Assembly (NCBI RefSeq): GCF_907165205.1
Contig: NC_058192.1
Span: forward strand, 32,268,001-32,332,000
DNA: 64,000 nt
Reading direction: 5' to 3'
From: Coccinella septempunctata
Lineage: Eukaryota > Arthropoda > Insecta > Coleoptera > Coccinellidae
The stretch's first letter is position 1, and each line of letters starts with the position of its first letter. Position numbers and translations under genes: made by a program. The notes beneath the pieces were generated by a model, which ran no database searches, was not told where the DNA came from, and saw only the letters and a program-made list of their open reading frames with translations. Of this stretch, positions 44,253 to 54,379 are shown in pieces.

Positions 44253-45203
44253 TTGGTTCCCAAAGACAAAATCGAAGAAACTCTCGACGTGTTTAACTCA
44301 TTTCACAGAAACATTGTATTTACCTTAGAAAAAGAAACAAATTTTAGCATTTCCTTCTTGGACATAGTGATAATCAGAGATAAAAATAAACTCAAAACTA
44401 ACTGGTACATAAAACCCATAAATTCAAATAGATGTATTAACTACTTTTCCAACCACAGTGCCTCACAAAAGAAAAACATTGCAATGAATTTAATAAACAG
44501 AGCAGTGGTGTTGAGTAATGAAGAATATCATTTTGAAAATCTCCAAAAGGTCACAAAAATACTGACAAGTAATAACTATCCGATACATTATGTAAAAACA
44601 TGTATCAATAACTATCGACAAACAAGAAGACCAAATATGACAACAAATGCTGACACTCAGGACAATACAGACAGACCACACCAACAAACATCATCATCAC
44701 AGACCACATTGAAAAAATTTTCCAAGTTAGTATTCTACCCAATTTTGTCATATAAAATTAATAAAATTTTTAGAGAACACAATTGTACTGCTGCGTTCTA
44801 TAACAAAATGGATAATAAAAGATTGTTTTACACCAAATTAAAGGACAAAACACCTCTTTTGAAACAATCAGAACTGGTCTATAAGATTGAATGCTCTAAT
44901 TGCCAAAAATGCTACATAGGACAAACAAAACAACTTCTACAAGAACGAATCAGACAACATACTATTGACTCAAGGAGATTTGACAATACACAAAAGACGG
45001 CACTGATGGCACACACTCACACAGAAGGACACAGATTTGACTTTGGCGGGGTTACAATATTGGACGTAGAACAACATTACAACAGAAGGTTAATTAGTGA
45101 AATGATTCACATCAGAACACACAATACAGTTAACTTCAGAGAGGATACTCAACACCTCAGCAAAATTTATGATAGTCTAATGAATAATAATGGTAGAACT
45201 TAG
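44253..45203 (+). pseudogene. Penelope ORF, right copy: RT C-terminal part plus GIY-YIG endonuclease
   Basis: A single 316-codon frame equivalent to the left copy but without its frameshift: FTLEKETNFSISFLDIVII, NWYIKPINSNRCINYF, then KIECSNCQKCYIGQTK and the endonuclease to the end. Recognisable RT sequence starts near 44150 and includes VDDTLILVPK just upstream in another frame. It differs from its partner at only a few residues. The catalytic endonuclease tyrosines and Arg (RIRQH) are kept, but the truncated RT makes it non-functional. Confidence 0.9.
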
Positions 45204-47272
45204 AGTAATGGTTGGTGGATGGTATTGTGACTATATTTCTCATAAAAAAATGAAATTATTTAAAACTAATATCCTTTAATCTTTGGAAGGTTGTAGTGCT
45301 TTAATATATTTTTAATATTCAAAAAACTTTGAAATGCTCGAATAACTGTGATCTGTCGAAATTATATTTGAAGATTTATGTAACATCATTGTATTTGTAT
45401 TGTTGCCCAATTGATTGTTTATGTGTGTTATTTTGTTTTGTGGATTGTTTGTCAAATACTTTTTAGTTTCTACATCATACGGTTTCAATCATGTTGATGC
45501 GGATGGCGCTTGGCAGAGCAGGATTCGGGGGCCTACCCGAATCACAAACCTTGAGAAAAGAAAAAACAAAAAAACATTATTCTATGCTCCAACCTAAAAC
45601 TTTGTTGTCCGTTCACATATTCACGTACTTCCGAAAGAAAGAGAAAAAACTCACCAAATGCATTACAAAGTTTTAAAATTAATGATTATCCTTCCAAAAA
45701 CTTATATGTTAAATTAATGAAAATTTGAGGTGGGTACCTGTTTCGTGCTCTTCCGGGTGAACTCTGCAATTTATACTTTGTTACATTTTAGTCTTGATAA
45801 AGGAACAAGTTTGTGTCCGAAACGTCGGCGAAGATTTAAGATAATTTAACATCCACAATAAAAGTCCAAATTCCCGATAATTTGTTTTTATTGTTAGATA
45901 AAACATTCTGAGCACCTGCATGACCTAGAGATTCATGCTTCTGTTTAAGCATGAGAGACACTACATAGTTGCGAGGAGGTAACAACATAGGATGCTTCTG
46001 ATCGTAGAAGGTTTCTGGTTTTTTAAATCTTAGATTTCCTTGTGGAAATGAATGTGCTGCAGCACCTTCACCACAAGTTTGAGAGCTGCATTCAGCTCAT
46101 GTACTTGAAGAGAGCCATACCATTTGTCATCACTCCTGACGTTATGATGAAAACGAAGACAATAAGCTATCACTCTTTGTAGCCTTGAGAAAGAAGAGTA
46201 CTTGTTAAACCAGGAGTCCCAATAATTGTTTTGATACGACATGATGGAAGACACGAGAACCAATTTTCTTTCTTCCGAAACTTCCATTACCGGAACCACG
46301 ATTTCTGGCATATCTGAATATTTCCAAGCAGAGTCCGAAAGAAACTCTGGACCATTCCACCAGAGCTGCATGTGGAGGAGGTCCGACATAAGAACACCTC
46401 GAGAAGGAAGATCAGCAGGATTATTCTCTGATCGAACATGACACCAAGTGAAATTTTAAGTCAGTTCCTGAATTTGTGCCACTCTGTTGGCGACAAAGAT
46501 AGTCCAACGAGAAGAGTGAGATTTTATCCAATTAAGAGCTATTTCAGAGTCAGACCAGAGAACCACAGAGTCGACATGAAATCGAGTTTTGAATATGTTC
46601 ATCAGTTTGTCTGTCAACTGTGAAAGAAGGAGCATCGCACACAGCTCCAGTCTGGGTAAAGTGACAGTTTTGAGGGGGGCTACTCTGGACTGAAATCAGG
46701 AAACACGAGACCGTGTTATCTATATAAACTGTCCGAATATAGACACAAGCTGCATAAGCCCTCAAGCTGGCATCTACGAATCCATGAAATTCTATTAGTT
46801 TCACAGTTTTGCCTAGGAAGAAATACCTGGGAATATTCAAATTTTTCAATAAATTGAAGTCATTAGCGAACTGGCTCCAATCTTGAAGAAGAGACTGGTC
46901 GATGACAGGAGTGTCCCAGTCTATTTTGCTGCTCCAGAGTCTCTGTATAAGAAGCTTACCTCTGACTATTAGAGGAGACAGAAGCCCAAGAGGATCATAG
47001 CACTGCGATAATATCGACAAAACCTTCCTTTTTGTCATTGGTGCCACGAGTGATTTTAGTGGAATAGAAATACCAAACGAGTCAGCATCTGGTTTCCATT
47101 TCAGACCCAATACCTTGCTAGAAACATTTTCCAAGTTGAAATCTCTTTCTGTTGTAACTTCTTCAGAGATTTTATTCAAAAACTGTCTAGAATTCGAACA
47201 CCACTTGTGCAATTTGAAGCCATGAGAAGTAAGAAGAGAATTGAGTTGGAAATATAGCTGATCCAATTCCGT

Positions 47273-48466
47273 AATATCGTATGTTACTGATTTACTGATT
47301 ACTGATTGCTGGGTGTGTTGGACGGATAAACCCAAACCTGCCACTGCGACCAACGGTCTATTGTAGCACACAAGCATGCTCAAAGAGCTAGATCTCTCCC
47401 TCTAGTCCCATCCTACCCAAAAAGGAGATGATGTCGGAGGGGGAGTGATTCTTGAGTTCCTCTAGGATCATCTTCGGAGAGCCGAAAACTCCAAGTCTGA
47501 CCCTGTCTGCCGCCGGGCAGTCACAGAGGATATGCTCAATTGTTTCGTCTTCCTCTAAGCAGAGTCTGCAGAGTGGGTCATTGACGATGCTGAGTTTTTT
47601 GAGGTGGGCTCTGAGTCTGCAGTGTCCTGTAAAAACCGCTATTATGGATCTCAGATTAGTTCTAGAAAATTCTAGCCAGCGACTGGTGTATGGGCTGGGA
47701 GGCACTGAAATAGCCCTATGCGAGTGACGCAATCCAGGACGGTTGCGCCAGTGCTCCAGGACCTTTTGCCTTATCCAGCTGTTGTTTCGGTCCCTGATTA
47801 AGGAATTAGAAATTCCTATACTGGGTTCCGGGCCGATAAGCGATGATGTCGCGCCTTCTCTGGCCAGAGCATCCGATACATCGTTGCCACTGAAACCAGA
47901 GTGTCCAGGTATCCAAATCAGTTGCAGTCTGTTTGAACTTCCCAATTTGGTGAGTTTAGATCTGCATTCAAATACCTGTGCCGAGTTGCATTTGTCAGCC
48001 GCGAGAGATTTGATCGCAGCTTGACTATCCGTAAGGATTTTTATTGATCTGCTCGCACAGCCACTATCAAGCAAATGGCCTGCGCACAGATCAATGGCGA
48101 AGATTTCTGCCTGAAAAGCTGTCGCCGACTTTCCCAGACTAGCACTGAGTTTAGTCAGCGGTCTACGGCTGTAGACTCCGGCTCCAGATCCCTGACTGGT
48201 TCTGGAGCCATCAGTAAACCAGCAAGGTCCTTGTAAATAGAAATCCTTGTGACGGAGCCATTCGTCTCTGCTTGGAATCAGAGAAGCGAATGTTCCCTCA
48301 GTGCTGGTTCTTGTGATTATTTGATCAGTTCTCATGCCCATCACCTCGTCAGCCTCCAATTGGGCCGACAGACGACTGGGCACGAAAGTGAGTTTGTCAG
48401 GCTCGTTTACGGTAAGGTGGTGGAGCCTGTGGGTTGCTAGTCTTGCCTCTCCCAATATCGTATGTT
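47273..48466 (-). mobile_element. 5'-truncated LINE with RNase H domain, inserted in BEL-2 RT
   Basis: AATATCGTATGTT is duplicated at 47273-47285 and 48454-48466. The element lies at 47286-48453 on the minus strand. Its 3' end carries repeats of ATCAGTA (47286-47312) instead of poly-A. RNase H plus a terminal CCHC finger places it near the I/LOA/R1 group. Confidence 0.88.
47401..48453 (-). pseudogene. LINE ORF2 C-terminus: RNase H and CCHC finger
   Basis: An open frame of about 350 codons, intact for what is left: CWFTDGSRTSQGSGAGVYS (first RNase H Asp), AFQAEIFAIDLCAG (Glu), ILTDSQAAIKSL (Asp), LIWIPGHSGFSGNDVSDALA (His and last Asp). It then has FTGHCRLRAHLKKL and the finger CRLCLEEDETIEHILCDCP. 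Endonuclease and RT are absent through 5' truncation. No stop interrupts the frame, so the insertion is relatively young. RNase H in such LINEs removes the template RNA during second-strand synthesis. Confidence 0.9.
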
Positions 48467-49915
48467 TCCCCTAGAACATCATCGACATAAGTTTGGTATT
48501 TGAGGACTTCAGCAGCCATGGGAAATCTTGAAGCATTTTGAATGGAGGCCTTCAATACTCTAGTGGCAAGAAACGAAGCACAGTTTGTGCCATAAGTCAC
48601 AGTAGAGAATTCTATACACTTCAATTCTTCCTGTGGCTTGTCACGCCAAAGAATATTCAGAAGAAACCTTTGAGTAGGATTAACTTGAATTTGCCTAAAC
48701 ATTTTTATAATATCCGATGTGAGAACAAATTTGTAAGACCTGAACCTACACAGGATATCGAAGAGATCTGGTTGTACTTGATAACCAGTTAGAAGTATAT
48801 CGTTCAAGGAAATACCAGAAGAGCTTTTACAAGAACCATCAAAGACAACTCGCACTTTTGTGGACCCACTATCTTCCTTGAAGACAGCGTGGTGGGGAAG
48901 AAAATATTTAGGCTGTGACAATTCATTCTTGCTTGAAAAACTCAACTGTGAAACACGTAAACTGAGAGCTCCGTTGTTAACTACAAAATTCCTGGTTTAC
49001 AGTGAATACTCTCTGGTGAAATTTGTGCAGGTGTTTACACAAGTTATTTACATTTCATCGAGCTATTTTCATCGACATTTGGTCACTGGGAAAGTCACTA
49101 ACAATTCACTACAATTCCTAATTTTTGAATCAAAATATCAAGAATCGATATCTCATTGTTAACATCTGTAGCGGTGTCACAAAACAATCGATAGCTGATT
49201 ATCTGCAGATAGAGCGAACTAAAGGCTACCATACACTTTCGGATTTCTGAGTTGAAACTTATTGAATTCTAACAATGCCCATTTGCACTACGTGCTCGAA
49301 GAATGTATCCTCTAAGGATAAGATCATCTGTGCCAACTGCTCTTTCCATGGGTCATGTGTTAATCTCACCCCTCAAGACATCAAATTCTTCGGAGATTCC
49401 AGTGGAAAGTTCACCTGCCAAACCTGCATAAACAATGTGAGGCTTTTAAGGAGTAACTCTGGTGGCAACACTCCAGTAGCTTTGTCGAAGTCTACAGGCT
49501 CCTCATCTGGCAGTTCATCACAGCTCGACCAAATTCTAGCCAAACTAATTATTCTCGATAATAATAATAATAATAATAATAATAATTTATTGATCCCCTC
49601 TGACAAGTTCATACTTGTATGGGACAGGTCAAACAAAAAGAGAAAATAGACAATAAAAATCAACAATTTGTCAATACATCGCATAGATAATCATCTACTG
49701 AGTAATAACATTTTTTTAACAATAATGTTTTAACAGCTTTCTTGAAAGAATTACAATTCAGAGACTGAATGACACGCGGCAAATGGTTGTACAGTTTGAT
49801 ACACTGATACATAGGAGACTTCTCAAACTTGGTTGTTTTGTGTTTGGGGATGTTTAAAGTTCTCTCACTTCTTGTGTTGTAGTTATGAAAACTAGAGAGC
49901 TTTGCCACGCCCCCT

Positions 49916-52642
49916 TCATTCTCTTTCACATATATAAGACATCTCAATATGTAAATAGAGGACAATGTAAGAATTTTCTACAAAAACAGGTCTACATGTG
50001 GAACGCGGAGGTATACCAAATATCATGCGTAAAATTCGTTTTTGCAAAATAAAAGCTCTACCAGCATCCGAAGAGTTTCCCCAGAGTAGAATATTATAGT
50101 TCAAATGACTAAAAACCAAGCTATAATAGATGTTAATTAGGGAATCTAAGGGAACAGATTTTCTTATCCTATTTATGGCATAATATGAGCTGTTCAATTT
50201 CCTGCACAACATGTCGACATGTGTACACCACCTCAAACCACTATCCAGACTGATGCCAAGAAACTTGGTACTTTCCTTAGAGCGGACGGCAATATCTAGG
50301 TAACGAATGACGAATTCACGATCATCCTGCCTAATTGAAAAATGTACACACTCGGTCTTTTCAACATTGATAATTAAGTTGTTTTTGTGACACCATTCCA
50401 CAAAGCACCCCAATAGTGTCTCACATAAAGTTCGTAGCTCATCCAACGATGGAGCCGCAACCGCTACCGAGGCATCATCAGCGAATAAACCCAATAAAAA
50501 ACCTTTCATAATATTCGTCAGATTTCGAACGGTTAACAAACTAACGAGCATCCTACGTAAGTTAACAGGAAGATCGTTAATGAAAATCAGAAATAGAAAG
50601 GGTCCAAGAACGGATCCTTGTGGTACACCCAGATTTGATTCATGCTCGGTTGATACAGAATCTTGAACTTTTACACACATGACTCTACCTTCCAGATAGC
50701 TGCGGAGCCATTCCAAAAATACGCCCCGAAACCCCAGATTGTAGCATTTGTCAAGTATGAACTGAAAGGACAAGCTGTCGAATGCCCTAGACAGATCAAA
50801 AAACATACCGGCAACACACAAACCATTATCGAGACATTCGTATACAAAATTAACAAAAGTAACAGCGGCCGTTTGTGTTGAGCGACCAGGTCTAAACCCA
50901 TGCTGGGCAGTATCAAGTATATCATACTTGTCGAGGAAATCCATCATCCTATTAAACACAATCCTTTCAAACACTTTAGCAAATACACTCAAAATTGAAA
51001 TTGGTCTATAATTTGCAATATTTTGAATATCATTTTTTTTATATATAGGTATAACTAGAGATCTCTTGAGGAGAGGAGGAAAAACGCCTGAACTAATAGA
51101 AATATTGATACAATGTGCAAGATGGTGGCATATGTTTGTACTTATTAATTTCAAAATTCTAGCGGAAATTGAATCAGATCCTGCACACTTATTATTTTTC
51201 AAGGATCTTATGATGTCAGCTACCTCACAATCTAACACTGGGTGAAAGAAAAAAGTCGAGCTTTCTATACTTGAGGTGGTGCAAGATAGAGATAAGGAAT
51301 TACCATAGTAGCAGCTTAGACCAGCTTCGGTGATTGAAGAAAAGTAATCAGCAAAAATCTCCGCTAATTCGCTGTCTTTGGTATGCAGAAAACCATCAAC
51401 AACAAGTTGAATAGATACATTTCTCTCCTTAGCTCGACCAGTCAGAGCATTCACTATGGACCACACTGTTTTGTTCTTGTTGTCTGATGTATTGATTTGC
51501 TCACTATGATATCTGAGTTTTGCAGTTTTTATCATTGAATTGTAGGACATTTTAGCAGTTTTATACAACTTATGGCTATATTGACATTTCAGATTCATGT
51601 GTAACCAGTGGAGATTCATGAGTTCCTGTTTTGCAAGGGTTATTTCAGGAGTAATCCACCTCTTTACTTGACTACTATTACTAGAAAATCTTTTCACTGG
51701 GCAGCAAGATTCGAATGTGCTGACAATCGTCTGAATGAGAACTTCAAAACATTTCTCGGCATCAACAGTCTCATAAAGAGCCTGAAATCCACAATTTGAA
51801 ATATTCGAAACAAAACTACTGATATTGTACTGACTCAAGTTTCTGACCAACTTTGATACAGATTGAGGCATTGTTTCGAGTTCAGTGGTGAAGTCCAACA
51901 GAATGGTCCTGTGGTCGCCAATAAAGGCATCAAAAACTTCCACCTTGCACTCAGACTGTTCAGCATTAGTCAGAATATAGTCAACCTTAGAAGTCGATGT
52001 GTGACCATTCACATCAGTAAACACTCTAGTAGGCTCTGTAGAAGTAATCTTAAGACCAAAACAATCAATTAAATCCATGAAAAGCTTACGATTCATGCAA
52101 TCAGTATTCAAAAAATTAATGTTCATATCACCACACACAAACATTATATCAACTAGATGTGGGCAGTGTTCCAGAGTATATGTTAATCTGTTCAGAAATA
52201 CCCTGATGTTACCTGAACAAGGCCTGTATACACTTATGACACCAACCCGATTTGCATCAGTTACAACAATAGTTCCACATATTTCACAGTGCAACTCTTC
52301 CGAGAAAACCGTCACGCACAAATTTTTCACCCTCACTCCGGATCTTACATAGATCATCGATCCAGCGTGAGCTCTAGAGGGGCGACAATAATAGTCTGCT
52401 AACAGGTAACCGGCTAATGACATTGTTTTAACACTTAAAGAATTACACCAGTGTTCAGCAACACACAAGATATCCGGATTTTTTTCCGCCATAAGCAACT
52501 CTATGATATCCATTTTGTTCGAAATACATTGTGCATTCATTTGTAGAAGTCTCAACTTAGGTTTTCCTAGATTGTTTAGTCTGCCGGGCGGTTCATTTTT
52601 CTCGGATGAAAAAAACGATTTATGCTTGCCATATTTGGCCAA
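49916..52642 (-). CDS. ORF2 of the nested LINE: endonuclease and reverse transcriptase
   Basis: A 908-codon open frame that may be intact. Endonuclease: LRLLQMNAQCISNKMDIIEL, ILCVAEHWC, GVISVYRPCSGN, FVCGDMNINFL and IGDHRTILLDF. RT: NNKCAGSDSISARILK, IANYRPISILSVFAKVFERI, HGFRPGRSTQTAAVTFV, GMFFDLSRAFDSLSF, LGVPQGSVLGPFLFLIF, catalytic FADDASVAVAA (near 50490), then FLGISLDSGLRW. The C-terminal part after ILRMIFGIPPRSTCRPVF continues in another frame as CIKLYNHLPRVIQSLNC (49660-49965), so one late frameshift is likely. All catalytic residues are present. Confidence 0.88.
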   Translation of the reverse strand: MAKYGKHKSFFSSEKNEPPGRLNNLGKPKLRLLQMNAQCISNKMDIIELLMAEKNPDILCVAEHWCNSLSVKTMSLAGYLLADYYCRPSRAHAGSMIYVRSGVRVKNLCVTVFSEELHCEICGTIVVTDANRVGVISVYRPCSGNIRVFLNRLTYTLEHCPHLVDIMFVCGDMNINFLNTDCMNRKLFMDLIDCFGLKITSTEPTRVFTDVNGHTSTSKVDYILTNAEQSECKVEVFDAFIGDHRTILLDFTTELETMPQSVSKLVRNLSQYNISSFVSNISNCGFQALYETVDAEKCFEVLIQTIVSTFESCCPVKRFSSNSSQVKRWITPEITLAKQELMNLHWLHMNLKCQYSHKLYKTAKMSYNSMIKTAKLRYHSEQINTSDNKNKTVWSIVNALTGRAKERNVSIQLVVDGFLHTKDSELAEIFADYFSSITEAGLSCYYGNSLSLSCTTSSIESSTFFFHPVLDCEVADIIRSLKNNKCAGSDSISARILKLISTNICHHLAHCINISISSGVFPPLLKRSLVIPIYKKNDIQNIANYRPISILSVFAKVFERIVFNRMMDFLDKYDILDTAQHGFRPGRSTQTAAVTFVNFVYECLDNGLCVAGMFFDLSRAFDSLSFQFILDKCYNLGFRGVFLEWLRSYLEGRVMCVKVQDSVSTEHESNLGVPQGSVLGPFLFLIFINDLPVNLRRMLVSLLTVRNLTNIMKGFLLGLFADDASVAVAAPSLDELRTLCETLLGCFVEWCHKNNLIINVEKTECVHFSIRQDDREFVIRYLDIAVRSKESTKFLGISLDSGLRWCTHVDMLCRKLNSSYYAINRIRKSVPLDSLINIYYSLVFSHLNYNILLWGNSSDAGRAFILQKRILRMIFGIPPRSTCRPVFVENSYIVLYLHIEMSYICERE

Positions 52643-53622
52643 TTAGATCCATCTAAAGCTCTTCCATATTCAGAGCTTGGGATTGTTACCTTGAACGACG
52701 AATATGCTTCGGGGTATTTAGAAGTGATTCGCTCACAACGTACGGAAGAGAACTTTTTCTGCAGAAAATTCATTAAATTCTCCTCTGTCGTGTCAGGTTT
52801 TAAATTTGACACATGAAAAACACTAAATTTTTCAACTCCCTGAACAGATGACTCCTGTGAACAGCTTCCAACGACCAATGTTCGATTTCGTTTTCTAACT
52901 GATCTTTTTATAATATTCCATTCTTCATTTGGCTTAATTGAAGGTACTTGGGTGCTCCCATGCTGTATAAATGATTCCTCAACTAAAGCTTTCACATCGC
53001 CTGCTGAATTATTTCCATCCACTTGCCTATTTAGTTCCAATGTTGTTCTCGAAGGAGCTCTAGAAGTACCGGCGCCCGTAACGTTTATAGAAGGAATTTC
53101 ACTAGATACTGAACCGTGAGGATCGTGAGTTACAGTGCCAGTAAGCAGCTCTTGTACTCCAGACTGTCTATGTGAGGATTTAATCGCCTTGTTATGTTTA
53201 TTGTTTGATTGCACTTTTTTGTTGAGATTTTCGATTACAGCATTTTTATTCGTTATTTCATTTTCAAGCGTTGAGATCTTAAACTTCAAAAGGCAGTTGT
53301 TTTCTATAAGTAGGGAATTTTTCGCTTCCAACTCGGCTATTATTTTCAATAAGAGCTCCTGTTGGGTAGATTCATTAGAAATATTTTTAACGATACTCTC
53401 AGACATCGGAGACATACACGTACTTCCAGAATTGCAATCGGTAGAAGATGAAAAATCTTCATCGCAGCACTTTTTAACTTTATTGGCACAACCGGGATGG
53501 TAAACTTTATTACAAACATTACACTTTGTGGTGTTTTTTATAATTTTTCGATTACATGAAGGACATTCGGGAATAATTATTTGAAGAGACTCGCTCGACA
53601 CAACCTTCCTGTTCGACGACAT
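52576..53622 (-). CDS. ORF1 of the nested LINE: zinc finger, coiled coil, RRM-like protein
   Basis: I place the start at MSSNRKVVSSESL (53622) because upstream sequence belongs to the host LINE. A treble-clef/PHD-like cluster follows (CPSCNRKI, CNVCNKVYHPGCANKVKKCC), then a Leu/Asn coiled coil (LLKIIAELEAKNSLLIENN). An RRM-like C-terminus contains FSVFHVSNLKPDTTEENLMN and YSSFKVTIPSSEYGRALD. About 349 codons, no internal stop, overlapping ORF2 by about 70 bases in another frame. Such ORF1 proteins bind LINE RNA in the RNP; function here is by family resemblance. Confidence 0.8.
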   Translation of the reverse strand: MSSNRKVVSSESLQIIIPECPSCNRKIIKNTTKCNVCNKVYHPGCANKVKKCCDEDFSSSTDCNSGSTCMSPMSESIVKNISNESTQQELLLKIIAELEAKNSLLIENNCLLKFKISTLENEITNKNAVIENLNKKVQSNNKHNKAIKSSHRQSGVQELLTGTVTHDPHGSVSSEIPSINVTGAGTSRAPSRTTLELNRQVDGNNSAGDVKALVEESFIQHGSTQVPSIKPNEEWNIIKRSVRKRNRTLVVGSCSQESSVQGVEKFSVFHVSNLKPDTTEENLMNFLQKKFSSVRCERITSKYPEAYSSFKVTIPSSEYGRALDGSNWPNMASINRFFHPRKMNRPAD

Positions 53623-54379
53623 ATTGACATGTATTGTATGTATTGCTAATGATGTAGCTGCTATTAAGTCAAACCAGGCAATGCTTTCTGAGCGACTGGC
53701 GGCATGTGTGGAAACATTGAAGCTACAGGGCGACGTATTAAGTGAGCATACTAGCACAATCAAAATCTGTCAAGCTGATATTTCAACTCTGCAGGAGACA
53801 TATAATAATATCAATGGGGATTTTTCTACGGTGAAATCTAGGGTATCGCAACTGGATGAAGTATCTAAGACACTTAAGCAAGCATGTCAGTTGGCCCCAT
53901 CGAATCCTGCTGTCTGTCCGGAAGAAGTGGTATTGCGTGTCAAAAGATCATACAACCTTCTTATTCGCCATGTTCCCGAAGATGGCGATTCCGGTCTCGA
54001 TGTTTCACTGGTGCAGGAGATTGTGAAGAGGGTTGATGCTAGGAGTGCTGCCGATATAAGTGCTGTTTACCGTGTGGGGTCATCCAAACCCGAACAACCA
54101 AGACCAATAAAAATTGAGTTCAGCAACCCAAATTCGGTGACTCGTATTCTTCGCAATAAGAAGATCCTATCAAGCCATCCTAGATACAAGAAATACACAC
54201 TTTCAGAAGATAAAACCCCTGTACAGACGAAACAACTTCAAGACCTTCGCGCAGAGCTTGAAAGAAGACGCCGAGCTGGGGAAGCCAATATCACCATAAA
54301 ATACATCAAAGGTGTTCCCACCATAACACCCGATAATTCGGCCTCAAAAAACAAGCATCCCTTTGAATGTATGGCCAGT

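Larger units (their letters stand above)
42288..45904. mobile_element. Two Penelope-like elements fused head-to-head as a 3.6 kb palindrome
   Basis: GTTAGATAAAAC is perfectly duplicated at 42288-42299 and 45893-45904. Between them lie a minus-strand copy (about 42300-44145) and a plus-strand copy (about 44137-45892), nearly identical over about 1.75 kb and joined at their 5'-truncated ends. A spacer of about 55-65 bases at 44082-44140 belongs only to the left copy. The left end has about 29 extra bases. The single duplication shows that the pair arrived in one event. Both carry a GIY-YIG endonuclease, the hallmark of Penelope elements. Confidence 0.9.
45905..48955 (-). pseudogene. pol: BEL-2 reverse transcriptase, RNase H and integrase start, split by a LINE
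   Basis: From 48945 leftwards: SQPKYFLPHHAVFKEDS, VRVVFDGSCKSSSGISLNDI, SDIIKMFRQIQV, STVTYGTNCASFLATR and the catalytic YVDD near 48490. A LINE fragment follows (47286-48453). The BEL frame resumes at 47272 with ELDQLYFQLNSLL, LSQCYDPLGLLSPLIVRGK and HGFVDASLRAYAACVYI. It then degenerates through frame changes (46550-46390) into LQLWWNGPEFLSD (46389-46030) and the integrase zinc-binding entry at 45905-45960. The cut at about 48955 removes the first part of RT. Stops and shifts are concentrated in the RNase H part. Confidence 0.85.
49558..53630 (-). mobile_element. CR1/Daphne-like LINE, minus strand, nested in the ORF1 of another LINE
   Basis: The element runs from its ORF1 start (53622) to a 3' tail GGATCAATAAATTATT followed by (ATT)n, seen as (AAT)n at 49558-49585. 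Both ORFs are open over their full length. It begins almost exactly at the ORF1 ATG, so the 5' UTR is missing or extremely short. It interrupts the plus-strand LINE between LDQILAKL and ANDVAAIKSN. No clear duplication was found. Confidence 0.85.

Noticed and set aside
49275..49649. Host PHD-finger gene
   Set aside because: The Cys/His cluster is the start of a LINE ORF1 that resumes at 53640. The Asn run at its end is the translated tail of the nested LINE.
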